From assembly GCA_963799455.1 (NCBI GenBank), contig CAWCXF010000008.1:744001-808000 (forward strand): a DNA stretch of 64,000 nucleotides, written 5' to 3'. Below, in pieces: positions 36,001 through 45,411 of this stretch (positions within the stretch are counted from its first letter, which is position 1; every line of letters starts with the position of its first letter). The stretch comes from CAWCXF01 sp963799455 (GTDB lineage: Bacteria > Pseudomonadota > Alphaproteobacteria > Rhodobacterales > Rhodobacteraceae). The position numbers and the translations under genes were made by a program. The notes under the pieces are model-generated. The model saw only the letters and a list, made by a program, of their open reading frames with translations, made no database searches and had not been told where the DNA came from.

Positions 36001-37526
36001 CCCCGGATGCTCCCTCCGTCCTCAAGCTCACCGGCATCTCCCGTTCGTTCGGCAAGGTCAGGGCGGTCAGGTCGGTCTCGCTCGAGATCAGGAAGGGCGA
36101 GGTGATCGGCCTGACCGGCGAGAACGGCGCGGGGAAGTCCACGCTCCTGAAGATCCTCGCCGGGATCGAGCGCCCCGACGAGGGGCGGATGGAGATCAAC
36201 GGCAAGCTCGCCAACTTCCGGGGGCCGAACGACGCCCTGAAGGCGGGCGTCGGCGTGGTCCACCAGGAGCAGTCCCTGTTCACCAACCTCACGGTGGCCG
36301 AGAACATCGAGCACCAGAACATCGAACGACACGGCCTCAGCCGGTTCGGCATCCAGGACTGGGCGCGCATCAACCGCCATGCCGCGTCGGTGCTCGACAA
36401 GATCGGCCTGAAGCTGGACCCGAAGGCGAGGGTCGGCGACCTGTCCTTCGTCGACCGCCAGATGGTCGAGATCGCGCGCGCCGTCCGGGTGGATCCGGGC
36501 ATGACCGGCACGCCTCTCATCATCCTGGACGAGCCGACCGCCGTGCTGGAGCAGGCCGAGGTCGAGGTGCTGGAGCGCGAGATCGGAAAGCTGAGGGAGT
36601 TCGCGAGCGTCATCTTCGTCTCGCATCGCCTCGACGAGGTGCTGCGCATCTGCGACCGCGTCGTCGTGATGCGCAACGGCGCGCTGGCCAGCGACCGCAG
36701 CACTCAGGGCGTCACCAAGGACGACCTGTTCAAGGCCATGGTCGACGACGTACCGTCGGTCGCGACCAGGGCGCGGGCCAAGCCGGCCGAGCGTGGCAGG
36801 GCCGCCATCGAGGTCCGCGACCTGACCCGCAAGGGGCGCTTCAGGAACGTCTCGTTCGCGGTCCATCCGGGCGAGGTCGTCGCGCTCGTCGGGACCAATG
36901 GGGCGGGACGTGCCGCGCTCGCCAGGGTCCTGTTCGGCGCGGAGACCTGCGATGGCGGCACCATCGAGATCGACGGGAGGCCCGTGTCGAACTGGTCGAT
37001 CCCACGTGCCGTCGCGGCGGGGCTCGCCTATGTGCCCGCCGAGCGCAAGGTCGAGGGCATGATCGGCGGCTACTCGGGCACGCGCAACATCGCGTTGGTG
37101 CATCCCGACCGTGCGAGGACCGGACCCTTCCTGCGACCGCGCGAGATGGCGCGCATGGCGCAGGAATGGTTCGACCGGCTCGGCGTCAGCCCGAACGACA
37201 TCCAGCAACCCGTGGGTCAGTTCTCGGGCGGCAACCAGCAGAAGGTGGTGCTGGCCAAGTGGCTGAACGCGCCGTCCCTCAAGGTGCTGATCCTGGATCA
37301 CCCGCTGCGCGGCCTCGACGTCGGCGTCTCGCAGTCCGTGAACCGCGAGATCAGGCAGGCCTGCGAGAAGGGAACGGCCGTGGTGCTGATCCCCGACACG
37401 ATCGAGGAGGCCCTGGAGATGGCCGACGAGATCCTCGTCCTGAAGGACGGCGAGGTGTCGGCGCGACACGACATGCGGGTCGCGGGCGAGTTGGCAATTC
37501 AAGAGATCGTGGCGGAGATGGTATGA
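35997..37526 (+). CDS. Sugar-type ABC transporter double ATPase (RbsA-like, transporter 1)
   Basis: A 509-residue tandem ATPase. The first domain has an intact Walker A GENGAGKST (residues 41-49) and Walker B LIILDEPTAV, though its signature reads LSFVDRQ. The second domain is degenerate: Walker A is GTNGAGRAA (Arg for the catalytic Lys, about 299-307) and Walker B ends LILDHPLRG, with His435 in place of the catalytic Glu; its signature FSGGNQQK is intact. RbsA-type second sites are often weakened, but losing both Lys and Glu predicts only one active site per transporter. It overlaps both neighbouring permease genes by four bases. Confidence 0.92.
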   Translation: MTPDAPSVLKLTGISRSFGKVRAVRSVSLEIRKGEVIGLTGENGAGKSTLLKILAGIERPDEGRMEINGKLANFRGPNDALKAGVGVVHQEQSLFTNLTVAENIEHQNIERHGLSRFGIQDWARINRHAASVLDKIGLKLDPKARVGDLSFVDRQMVEIARAVRVDPGMTGTPLIILDEPTAVLEQAEVEVLEREIGKLREFASVIFVSHRLDEVLRICDRVVVMRNGALASDRSTQGVTKDDLFKAMVDDVPSVATRARAKPAERGRAAIEVRDLTRKGRFRNVSFAVHPGEVVALVGTNGAGRAALARVLFGAETCDGGTIEIDGRPVSNWSIPRAVAAGLAYVPAERKVEGMIGGYSGTRNIALVHPDRARTGPFLRPREMARMAQEWFDRLGVSPNDIQQPVGQFSGGNQQKVVLAKWLNAPSLKVLILDHPLRGLDVGVSQSVNREIRQACEKGTAVVLIPDTIEEALEMADEILVLKDGEVSARHDMRVAGELAIQEIVAEMV

Positions 37527-38545
37527 CCCAGCAAGCCGACGTTTCCGCAGGCGCACATGACGCTGCCCCTTCCACGAGGGGTCCGAACGCCATGGCGCGG
37601 CTGCGGCAGCTGGCCGCTTGGCACGTCCTGGCGCCGCCCCTGGTCTTCCTCGCCATCCTCCTCGTGGTGTCGGTCGCGAACCCCGCCTATCTCGGCCCGT
37701 TCGGCATCTCGATCGCCACGGCGTCGGCCGCGCCGATCCTCTTGGTCGCGCTGGGTCAGGCGATGGTCCTGAACATCGGTTCCATCGACCTCTCCAACGC
37801 GGCGATCAGCCTGCTCGGCGCGATCCTCTTCGCGCTCGCCATCCCCTCGGCGGGGCTCGGCGCGCTGATCGCCGTCCTCGCCCTCCTGACGCTGATCGGC
37901 GCGGTCAACGGCGCCATCCTGGCCTACACGCAGGTGCCCTCCTTCGCCCTGACCCTCGGAACGCTGGGCATCCTGCAGACCGCCGCGCTGGTCACGAGCG
38001 GGTCCGAGACGATCTACATCTCCGAGAACCGCGAGCTGGTCACCGCGTTCTACGGCACCCAGGTCCTCGGCATCCCGCTGACGTTCTGGATCGGCGTGGT
38101 GATCGCCATCGCCTACTGGGCGATCCTGCGCTTCACGATCGTCGGCCAGAACATGACCGCCGTCGGGAAGAACGAGTCGGGCGCCATCCTGTCGGCCGTC
38201 CCGAACAAGCGGATCAAGATCGTCGCCTTCGCCATCTCGGGGTTCACCGCCGGCCTCGCCGGCTTCGCGATCGTGGCCCAGGCGGGTTCCGCCTCCGCGA
38301 GCGGGCTCGGCAGCAACCTGCTCCTGCCGGGGATCGCCGCCGCGCTCGTGGGGGGCACTTCGATCACCGGCGGGCTCACCAACCCGATCAACGTGATCTT
38401 CGGAGCCTTGGCGGTCGCCTTCGTCCCGATCGCCGCCCAGGCCATCGGCTTCGGCGCTCAGGCGCAAAGCCTGGTCTATGGCTTCTTCATCATCGCGGTG
38501 GTCACGCTGACCACGGCGCGGACGCGGGGCACGATCATCAAGTAG
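37523..38545 (+). CDS. Sugar-type ABC transporter permease B (RbsC-like, transporter 1)
   Basis: A 340-residue membrane permease with a cytosolic lead of about 30 residues and eight to nine spans. LGQAMVLNIGSIDLSNAAIS and the coupling loop GQNMTAVGKNESGAIL mark the RbsC family. It begins within the stop of the ATPase gene. With permease A it should form the channel. It is the last gene of the plus-strand operon and points at the convergent HAD phosphatase gene. Confidence 0.92.
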   Translation: MTQQADVSAGAHDAAPSTRGPNAMARLRQLAAWHVLAPPLVFLAILLVVSVANPAYLGPFGISIATASAAPILLVALGQAMVLNIGSIDLSNAAISLLGAILFALAIPSAGLGALIAVLALLTLIGAVNGAILAYTQVPSFALTLGTLGILQTAALVTSGSETIYISENRELVTAFYGTQVLGIPLTFWIGVVIAIAYWAILRFTIVGQNMTAVGKNESGAILSAVPNKRIKIVAFAISGFTAGLAGFAIVAQAGSASASGLGSNLLLPGIAAALVGGTSITGGLTNPINVIFGALAVAFVPIAAQAIGFGAQAQSLVYGFFIIAVVTLTTARTRGTIIK

Positions 38546-38612
38546 GCGCCGGCCGATCGTCCCCGAACGCGCGGACGCCGCGATGGCGCCGAGGGAGACC
38601 GGAAGCGCGCGT

Positions 38613-38636
38613 CCGGCGCCGCTTAGGCGGCGTCGG
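38613..38636. terminator. Hairpin between convergent operons
   Basis: CCGGCGCCGC, TTAG, GCGGCGTCGG forms a ten-base stem (one G-U pair) with a four-base loop, roughly midway between the permease stop (38545) and the HAD gene stop (38779). It can form in RNA from either strand, as expected of a bidirectional terminator. No T-run follows. Confidence 0.6.
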
Positions 38637-38778
38637 GCGCGCCCCACCGCGTCCGGTGGTGGGACCACGGCCGGCCTCCGACGCGCGATCCAGCGGACGG
38701 TCCCGCGAGGCCCCATCGAGCGCCACTCGCCTCCGCGCGGATCGGTCCCGGACGGTCGGACGCCTCGAGGCGAGCCGG

Positions 38779-39735
38779 TCAGATCGACGGGACGACCCAG
38801 TCCGGCACGATGCCCGAGTCCTCGACGTATCCGCCCACGTCCTCGCCGGCGAAGAGGCCGTGCCGCGTGACCAGGACCGTGCCCATCCCGGCACCCTGCC
38901 CGCCCAGGATGTCGGTGTGCAGCGTGTCGCCCACCATCGCGTGACGCCCGCCGCCCAGGAGCGCCGAAGCGGCGTCGAAGGCCGCGCCGAAGGGCTTGCC
39001 GAAGAAATGCGGCGCGACGCCGGTGCGGTCCTGCAGGTCGTGCGCCCACCATCCCGGCTCGACCGACAGCCCGCCCTCGCGCGGGGCGACGAGGTCGGGG
39101 TTGGCCACGACCACCGGCCGGGAACGCCGCTCCAGCGCATGGACGAGGCGATCCTGCAGGGCGGGCGTCCAGCGCGCGGAGGACAGGAACAGGAAGCCTT
39201 CGGCGGCATCCCAACCGATGTCGCCGTCGAGGAGATCGGCGACGCCTGCGTCCATGTCCTCGAAGCGGTCCGCGCCCGCCGATATACCCGCCCAACGCAG
39301 GCCCGACGCGACGGCGTCGAGGTGCGCGACCGCCACGTCGCGGCTCGACACGATCTCCTCGCGCCGCACCCCGAGGCCAAGGCGACGGTATTTCTCGAAC
39401 GCCGCGTCGCTGGTGTAGCTGGCCGCGTTCGTCAGGATGCAGATGCCCTTCCCCGCGCTGCGAAGCTCGTGCAGGCAGTCGTCCGCGCCGGCGATCGCCG
39501 TCTCGCCGACGTTCAGGACGCCGAAGGAATCGAACACGTAGCCGTCGAAGGCGTCCGCCGTGTCTCGGAGCGAGGCCGCGATGCGTGCGGCCCCGCCGGG
39601 CCTGACGTCCGGCAGGCGGGGGCGGATCGCCTCGTAGCGGGCATAGGCGTCGGCGAGCGTGGCGGTCTGGACCGCGGCGACCGCGGCGACGCCCGCGATC
39701 TCGCGCTCGGTGGGGCGGGCGTCAGGGAGTCCCAT
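38779..39735 (-). CDS. HAD-IIA family sugar-phosphatase-like hydrolase
   Basis: A 318-residue NagD-like HAD phosphatase starting at the ATG at 39735, inside the end of the kinase gene. Motif I is YVFDSFGVLNVGE (Asp nucleophile; the usual second Asp is replaced by Phe, as in some HAD-IIA subgroups), motif II ILTNAAS, motif III Lys in FFGKPFG and motif IV MVGDTLHTDILGG. It should dephosphorylate a small sugar or polyol phosphate. As the last gene of the 12-gene catabolic operon it may remove a dead-end phosphate ester. An alternative start 90 bases upstream would overlap the kinase further and is not favoured. Confidence 0.87.
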   Translation of the reverse strand: MGLPDARPTEREIAGVAAVAAVQTATLADAYARYEAIRPRLPDVRPGGAARIAASLRDTADAFDGYVFDSFGVLNVGETAIAGADDCLHELRSAGKGICILTNAASYTSDAAFEKYRRLGLGVRREEIVSSRDVAVAHLDAVASGLRWAGISAGADRFEDMDAGVADLLDGDIGWDAAEGFLFLSSARWTPALQDRLVHALERRSRPVVVANPDLVAPREGGLSVEPGWWAHDLQDRTGVAPHFFGKPFGAAFDAASALLGGGRHAMVGDTLHTDILGGQGAGMGTVLVTRHGLFAGEDVGGYVEDSGIVPDWVVPSI

Positions 39736-41239
39736 CCATCGCCTCCTGCAACCGGGTGAACTCGTCGCGCAGGGCCGGGTAGATCCGGCGGTACACGTCG
39801 TAGAGGCCGTCGTAGACGCGCCCACGGCCGCCGTCAGGCTCGTAGATGCGGCCGGTCCCGCTCATGGCCTCGGCCGCCGCCTCGATCCCGTCGTGCAGCC
39901 CCGCGGCCGCGGCGGCGAGCACGCCGGCGCCGAGACAGGTCGCCTCGGCCTCGCGCGCCACCTGGACGGGACGCCCCAGCACGTCAGTGACGATCTGACA
40001 CCACAGCGGGCTGCGCGCGCCGCCGCCCATCAGGAGGAACCGGTCCGTCACGGCACCCATCGCCGCCTCCGCGCCGGTGGTGGACAGGCGCTGCTCCAGC
40101 GCCAGCCCCTCCAGCATCGCGCGGTACATGTGCGCCTTGCCGTGCCGCGCTGACAGGCCGAACAGCACGCCGCGGGCGTTGCTGTCCCAGTAGGGCGTCA
40201 GCACCCCCGTCAGATAGGGCAGGAACAAAAGCCCCTCCGAGCCGGTCGGCAGCTCCCCCGCCGCGGCCTCCAGGATGCGCTCGGGCGGGAGGTCGAGCCC
40301 GAAGGCGCCCGGTGCGATGTCCGAGAACCGCTCCACGAACCAGGACACGTTGTAGGTGCCGCCGCCGAAGAAGGTCTCGATGAGGTAGGTCCCCGGCACC
40401 CCGCCGGTCATCGTGCGGAACGCGCGGTCGGCCTTGTAGTCGGCGCTGAACGTGCCCGACACGATGCCCGTCCCGAGGTTCAGGTACGCCTCGCCCGGCT
40501 TCGTGATCCCCACGCCCAGCCCGGCCGACTGCCCGTCGCCCAGCCCGGCCACCACCGGCAGCCCCGACCGCAGGCCCAGCCGCTCGGCCACGTCGCGGCG
40601 CAGCGTGCCCAGGACATCGCCCGGTGCGTGGAGCGCCCCGAAGTGGTCCCGCGTCAGGCCGACGGCGCCGATGAGGCCGTCGTCGAGCGTGAAGCTGCGC
40701 AGGTCGAGCACGCCGAGCGGATCGACGCTGCCGTAGGAGGTGCTCCACTCGCCCGTCAGGCGGTGGACCAAGTAGGTGTGGACGTCGGCCACCCAAGCCG
40801 CGCGGTCGAGCACGCGCGGCTCGTGCGCGCGCAGCCAGTGCATCTTGTACCAGCTGGTCGCCGTGTTCGGCGGCTTGCCGGTGGCCTGGTGCACGGCGTC
40901 GCTCCCGAAGGCCTCCACCTCGCGGGTGGCGCGGGTGTCGAGCCACAGGATCGCCGGGCGCAGCGCATGCCCGGCCTCGTCGAGGCAGGCGAAGGACTCG
41001 CGCTGGTGCGTGATCGCCATCGCCGCCACGCGCGACGGGTCGATCTGCCGGCAGGCCTGGCCGATCGCCTCCGCCGTGGCCTCCCACCAGGACACCGGGT
41101 CCTGCTCGCCCCAGCCGGGCCGCGGGGCGGAATGGCCGAACGTGGCGCGGCCCGAGGCGACGGCACGGCCCTCGGCGTCCCAGACCACGGCCTTCGACGC
41201 CGTGGTCGAGCAGTCGATGCCGAGGACGAGGTCGGTCAC
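39722..41239 (-). CDS. FGGY-family carbohydrate kinase 1 (xylulokinase-like)
   Basis: A 505-residue kinase with a GTG start overlapping the previous stop (GTGA). The N-domain begins LVLGIDCSTTASKAVVWDAEG (phosphate-1 loop), followed by THQRESFACLD, and the C-domain holds FLLMGGGARSPLWCQIVTDV, the FGGY nucleotide-binding signature. It transfers a phosphate from ATP to a sugar or polyol. It is followed by a HAD phosphatase and preceded by a glycerol-1-phosphate-dehydrogenase homologue. A second, different FGGY kinase is at the far end of the locus, so two substrates or two diastereomers may be handled. Confidence 0.93.
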   Translation of the reverse strand: MTDLVLGIDCSTTASKAVVWDAEGRAVASGRATFGHSAPRPGWGEQDPVSWWEATAEAIGQACRQIDPSRVAAMAITHQRESFACLDEAGHALRPAILWLDTRATREVEAFGSDAVHQATGKPPNTATSWYKMHWLRAHEPRVLDRAAWVADVHTYLVHRLTGEWSTSYGSVDPLGVLDLRSFTLDDGLIGAVGLTRDHFGALHAPGDVLGTLRRDVAERLGLRSGLPVVAGLGDGQSAGLGVGITKPGEAYLNLGTGIVSGTFSADYKADRAFRTMTGGVPGTYLIETFFGGGTYNVSWFVERFSDIAPGAFGLDLPPERILEAAAGELPTGSEGLLFLPYLTGVLTPYWDSNARGVLFGLSARHGKAHMYRAMLEGLALEQRLSTTGAEAAMGAVTDRFLLMGGGARSPLWCQIVTDVLGRPVQVAREAEATCLGAGVLAAAAAGLHDGIEAAAEAMSGTGRIYEPDGGRGRVYDGLYDVYRRIYPALRDEFTRLQEAMDGTP

Positions 41240-42708
41240 CGCGCGTCGGTCCCTTCGGCCGCGGCGCAGGCCGCCTCGACGCGCGCGACCACGCGGTCGA
41301 CGCCGTCCGCGTCCCACCAGCCCGCCAGCGTCAGGAGGTCGGCCACCGTGAACCGCTCCCGCATGAACTGGCAGTTGCCGACGATCCAGCGCATCGTCGC
41401 CTCCGACGGGGCGGGCTCCAGCTCGAAGTATCGCTTGGGCGCCTGCGCGCGGTGCAGGTAGCCGGCCATGGTGGCCGCGTCGAAGACCAGCGCGTCGTGG
41501 CGGTCGCGGTTGGCGGCCCAGTCCGCGAAGAACGCCTCGACCTCGGGCCTCGACCGGTGCCACGCCTCCATCTTGACGCGGAAGCGCGACCAGCATTCGT
41601 CGCCCACACGCCCCGAGGGATCGAGCTCGGCGAAGGCGGCCTCCACCCGCGGCTTGAACGTGTCCGGGTCGGGGAACAGGCCCGCCACCGACAGCGGCGT
41701 GCGGTCCATGCGGTCGCGGAACTCCTCCCAGGCGGCGGCGCGGAACACCGATCCGACGCCGACCTGCGCGCCGTGAAGGCCCATCGCGCCGCCCTTCTCG
41801 CCGTTGACCATGTCGAGCATGTGGCTGAACAGATGCTCCATGCCCGACAGCACCGCGGTGGTGCCGCCCACGCCGGTGACGATGCCGCGCATCGCCAACG
41901 CCGCGGCAAGGTGCTCGCAGGCGGCGAGGTCGCCCCGACCCACGCCCTCCGACCAGCCCTCGATGCCCCGACCGCAGATCGCAAGGACCTCCAGCAGGAC
42001 CGGGGCGAAGGTGGTGTCCAGCCCCATCTCGCATGCCAGGAACCAGTCGCCCGGCGCGCTGTAGATCGACAGCATCTCGCCCACCCCCGCCGCGTTGAGC
42101 GCGTGCGGCGCCTCGGCGATGGTGCGCGTGTCGATCAGCACCGCCTCCGGCCAGCGGGACGGCAGGGTCTTCTTGACGCCGTTCCGCAGGACCACGGAGA
42201 AGTTGTCGGTGAAGCCGTCGACGGACGCTGCCGTCTGCACCGCCACGTGGAGCGAGGCCCTCGCGCGCTGCGCGGCGATCTTGGCGATGTCGGTGATCGT
42301 GCCGCCGCCGACCGAGACGATGCAGTCGGCCCCGGTCGCCGCCTCGGCCGCGCGGTCGAGCACCAGGTCGTCGGCGTGCAGCACCACGTGCCCGTCGTCG
42401 AGTGTGACGCGGCGCGCGTCGTAGCGTTCGGCCAGCCGCGCCAGCACGGCTTCCTTCAGGTCCGTGCCGTCGCGCCGGATCACAACGGGATCCACGATCA
42501 GCCGCACCACTGCCCGGTCCCCGCCCCGGTTGCCCCGATCGCCCAGATGGCGGTCGATCACGTCGCTCACCGTGTTGGCCGCGTCGTCCGAGACGATGAC
42601 CTCGCGCAAGCCCAGCGGGGCGAACTGCGATCGGGGGTCGTTCTCGGCCAGCGCCGCGCGCACGCGGTCGAGCCGTGCGAGGTCGGAGAGGTTCAGGTCC
42701 AGGGGCAT
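41236..42708 (-). CDS. sn-glycerol-1-phosphate dehydrogenase family protein (AraM/EgsA-like), long form
   Basis: A 490-residue member of the iron-type alcohol dehydrogenase/dehydroquinate synthase superfamily. NAD is bound by SVGGGTITDIAKIAAQ (about residues 131-146). Likely metal-binding histidines lie in SGMEHLFSHMLD and GLHGAQVGVGS. The ATG at 42708 starts just before LDLNLSDL. B. subtilis AraM is about 394 residues; the extra roughly 90 residues are mostly C-terminal. The family oxidises or reduces polyol phosphates at the end carbon, classically DHAP/glycerol-1-phosphate. In this operon it may act on the kinase product; that is inference. Confidence 0.87.
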   Translation of the reverse strand: MPLDLNLSDLARLDRVRAALAENDPRSQFAPLGLREVIVSDDAANTVSDVIDRHLGDRGNRGGDRAVVRLIVDPVVIRRDGTDLKEAVLARLAERYDARRVTLDDGHVVLHADDLVLDRAAEAATGADCIVSVGGGTITDIAKIAAQRARASLHVAVQTAASVDGFTDNFSVVLRNGVKKTLPSRWPEAVLIDTRTIAEAPHALNAAGVGEMLSIYSAPGDWFLACEMGLDTTFAPVLLEVLAICGRGIEGWSEGVGRGDLAACEHLAAALAMRGIVTGVGGTTAVLSGMEHLFSHMLDMVNGEKGGAMGLHGAQVGVGSVFRAAAWEEFRDRMDRTPLSVAGLFPDPDTFKPRVEAAFAELDPSGRVGDECWSRFRVKMEAWHRSRPEVEAFFADWAANRDRHDALVFDAATMAGYLHRAQAPKRYFELEPAPSEATMRWIVGNCQFMRERFTVADLLTLAGWWDADGVDRVVARVEAACAAAEGTDAR

Positions 42709-42748
42709 GGCGTGTCCGTCGGGGATGCGATGGTCGGTGCGGGCGGCC

Positions 42749-43780
42749 CTAGCGGGCCGCTCGCCGGTCAAGGAGGACCGCGATGATGATGGCCACGCCG
42801 ATCACCACGGGCTGCAGGTTCGGCGACACGTTCACGAGCGCCATGCCGTTCTGCAGCACGCCGATGATCAGCAGGCCGATGAAGGTGCCCAGCATCCCGC
42901 CCGACCCGCCCGCGAGGCTGGCGCCGCCGATCACCACCACGGCGATCACGCTCAGCAGGTCATTGACGCCCGCGGTGGGCTGCGCGGAGTCGAGGCGCGA
43001 GCCCACGATCAGCCCGGCCAGCGCGGCCAGGAACCCCGCGATGACGTAGACGCCCACCTTGACCCGCCGGGTGTGGATGCCCGACAGGCGCGCGACCTCC
43101 TCCGAGCCGCCGATGGCGTAGAGCGAGCGGCCCACCGGCCGGAAGTTCAGCCAGAAGGCGACGGCCAGGAACACGACCAGCATGATGACCGTCTCGAGCG
43201 GCAGCCCCAGGAAGCGCGTCGAGGTGAGCGCGCCGTAGTAGCTGGGAAAGCCGGTGATCGGGCTGCCGTTGGTGATCCACAGCGCGATGCCCGAGCAGGC
43301 CGACATGGTGGCCAGCGTCGCGACGAAGGGCTGGATGCGCGCGTAGGTCGCCAGGAGCCCGTTGATGAGGCCCACGAAGCAGCCCACGAGGAGGCCCGCG
43401 AGGGCGCTGATCGGGAACGGAACGCCGACGTCGCGGAACAGGTAGGCCGAGGTCATCAGGCTGACCGCGAGGACCGCGCCCACGGAAAGGTCGATGCCGC
43501 CGATGATGATCACCAGCGCCGCCCCGGCCGCCATGATCCCGATCTCGGAGACCTGGCTCAGGATGTTGAGGATGTTGCGCGAGGTCAGGAAGTAGGGCGA
43601 CAGGAACGACAGCGCGATGCAGAGGAGGATCAGCCCGATCAGCGGCCCCGGAACGAGGCGCCACATGGATTGCAACCGTTCGCTCGCGCCGCCTTCCTGG
43701 CGTGCGCCGCTCCGCGCCCGGTCCTGCGACGGCGCGCGCGAGACCCCCGACGTGCCGGCGTTGGCCTGGGTGTCCGACAT
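42749..43780 (-). CDS. Sugar-type ABC transporter permease (RbsC-like, transporter 2)
   Basis: A 343-residue permease starting at the ATG at 43780; the open frame continues far upstream but only in the wrong frame of the ATPase gene. A hydrophilic lead of about 35 residues is followed by about nine spans. ALVIIIGGIDLSVGAVLAVS and the loop GRSLYAIGGSEEVARLSGI are RbsC hallmarks. Transporter 2 has this single permease, so it should form a homodimer, unlike transporter 1. Confidence 0.93.
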   Translation of the reverse strand: MSDTQANAGTSGVSRAPSQDRARSGARQEGGASERLQSMWRLVPGPLIGLILLCIALSFLSPYFLTSRNILNILSQVSEIGIMAAGAALVIIIGGIDLSVGAVLAVSLMTSAYLFRDVGVPFPISALAGLLVGCFVGLINGLLATYARIQPFVATLATMSACSGIALWITNGSPITGFPSYYGALTSTRFLGLPLETVIMLVVFLAVAFWLNFRPVGRSLYAIGGSEEVARLSGIHTRRVKVGVYVIAGFLAALAGLIVGSRLDSAQPTAGVNDLLSVIAVVVIGGASLAGGSGGMLGTFIGLLIIGVLQNGMALVNVSPNLQPVVIGVAIIIAVLLDRRAAR

Positions 43781-43824
43781 GGTCTCCCCTCCCGTTCCTC
43801 GAACGACGCCCTGCGGCGCCCGGA

Positions 43825-45336
43825 TCAGCCGCTGATCGCCAGCGACATGACCTTCTCCGGAGCCGCCTCCTCCCGCGCGAGGATCCCGCGCTGCCGCCCC
43901 TCGGCCATCACCAGCACCCTGTGGGAGAGGCCGAGGACCTCCTCCATCTCGGAGGAGACGACGATCACCCCGACGCCGCTCGCGGCGAGGTCGCGGATGA
44001 TCTCGTAGATCGCCATCTTGGCGCCGACATCGACGCCGCGCGTCGGCTCGTCGACGATGAAGACCTTGGGCTTCTCGATCAGCCACTTGGCGAGCAGCAC
44101 CTTCTGCTGGTTGCCGCCCGACATGGACGAGACCGGAAGCCCCATGCGCCCGCGGATGTCGAACCGCTCGCGTTGCACGCGCCCGTGCGCCCGCACCGCG
44201 CCCGGCGTCACCATGCCGAAGCGCGCCAGCACGCGCTCCCAGGGCAGCGTGATGTTGGCGGCCGCCGAGCGGTCGAGGTTCAGCCCCAGACCCTTGCGGT
44301 CCTCGGGCACCATGAAGATGCCGGCGCGCATCGCATCCTTCGGCGTCGCGATCCGCACCGGCCGGTCGCCGACGCGGATCGTGCCGGAATCGAGCGGGTC
44401 GGCGCCGGCGATCGCGCGCACGACGTCGGTGCGCCGCGCGCCGATGAGCCCGGCGAAGCCCAGGATCTCGCCCTCCTTCACCTCGAAGGTGATGTCCCGG
44501 AACGCGCCCTGGCGGCTGGCGCTCTCGACGCGCAGCGCGGTGCGGTCTCCCCGCGGCTGGGGCGCGCGGTGCTCGAACGTGAACGCGCGCCCGACCATCG
44601 CGTTGATCATGCCCTGCTTGGCGACCGGCATCCGGTCCCAGCGCTCCACGAGGTGCCCGTCGCGGAAGCAGGCGACCTCGTCGGCGAGCGACTGGATCTC
44701 GTCCAGCCGGTGCGACACGTAGATGATGCCGGTGCCGCCGTCGCGGAGCCGGTGCACCTGCTCGAAGATCTGCCTCGACTCGGTCTCGCCCAGCGCGGCG
44801 GTCGGCTCGTCGAAGATGACGTAGCGGGGCTTGCGCAGGATCGCCTTGGCGATCTCGATGCCCTGCTGCGTGGCCACGGTGAGGCCCTTGACCTCGCGGC
44901 GAGGGTCTATGCGCACGCCCAGGGCGGCCAGAACGGCGTTCGCCTCGTCCTCCATGCGCGCCCGGTCGACGCGGCCGGCGCGCATCGGCAGCCGTCCGAG
45001 GAACAGGTTCTCCGCGACCGACAGGTCCGGCAGGAGCCGGATCTCCTGGTGGATCAGCGCCACCCCGCGGGCGATGGCGTCCGACGGCGAGTTCGGAGCG
45101 TAGGGCTGCCCGTCGAGGCGCATCTCGCCGCCGCTCGGCGCGACCACGCCGGCGATGATCGCGTTGAAGGTCGACTTGCCCGCGCCGTTCTCACCGATCA
45201 GGCCCAGCACCGTGCCCGGCCGGAGCGCCAGGTCGATCGACTTGAGCACCTCGATCGGCCCGTAGGACTTGCGCAGGCCCCGGCACTCGAGGCCCGTCGT
45301 CGTGCCGGTCGCGTCGGATGCGATGGCGCCGTCCAT
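43825..45336 (-). CDS. Sugar-type ABC transporter double ATPase (RbsA-like, transporter 2)
   Basis: A 503-residue tandem ATPase. Domain 1 has Walker A GENGAGKST and Walker B YVIFDEPTAAL. Domain 2 has a decayed Walker A (GLIGARRTD, the standard RbsA/MglA form) but an intact Walker B VFIVDEPTRGVD and signature MSGGNQQKV. It is thus more conventional than the transporter 1 ATPase. It lies 44 bp before the permease gene and 75 bp after the binding-protein gene. Confidence 0.93.
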   Translation of the reverse strand: MDGAIASDATGTTTGLECRGLRKSYGPIEVLKSIDLALRPGTVLGLIGENGAGKSTFNAIIAGVVAPSGGEMRLDGQPYAPNSPSDAIARGVALIHQEIRLLPDLSVAENLFLGRLPMRAGRVDRARMEDEANAVLAALGVRIDPRREVKGLTVATQQGIEIAKAILRKPRYVIFDEPTAALGETESRQIFEQVHRLRDGGTGIIYVSHRLDEIQSLADEVACFRDGHLVERWDRMPVAKQGMINAMVGRAFTFEHRAPQPRGDRTALRVESASRQGAFRDITFEVKEGEILGFAGLIGARRTDVVRAIAGADPLDSGTIRVGDRPVRIATPKDAMRAGIFMVPEDRKGLGLNLDRSAAANITLPWERVLARFGMVTPGAVRAHGRVQRERFDIRGRMGLPVSSMSGGNQQKVLLAKWLIEKPKVFIVDEPTRGVDVGAKMAIYEIIRDLAASGVGVIVVSSEMEEVLGLSHRVLVMAEGRQRGILAREEAAPEKVMSLAISG

Positions 45337-45411
45337 GGTGTGGCTCCTCCCGCGGGGGGTGGTCGGAGGGGTGCGCGGGCCCGGACCGTGCCGGGCCCGC
45401 GGGGGCGGGCG

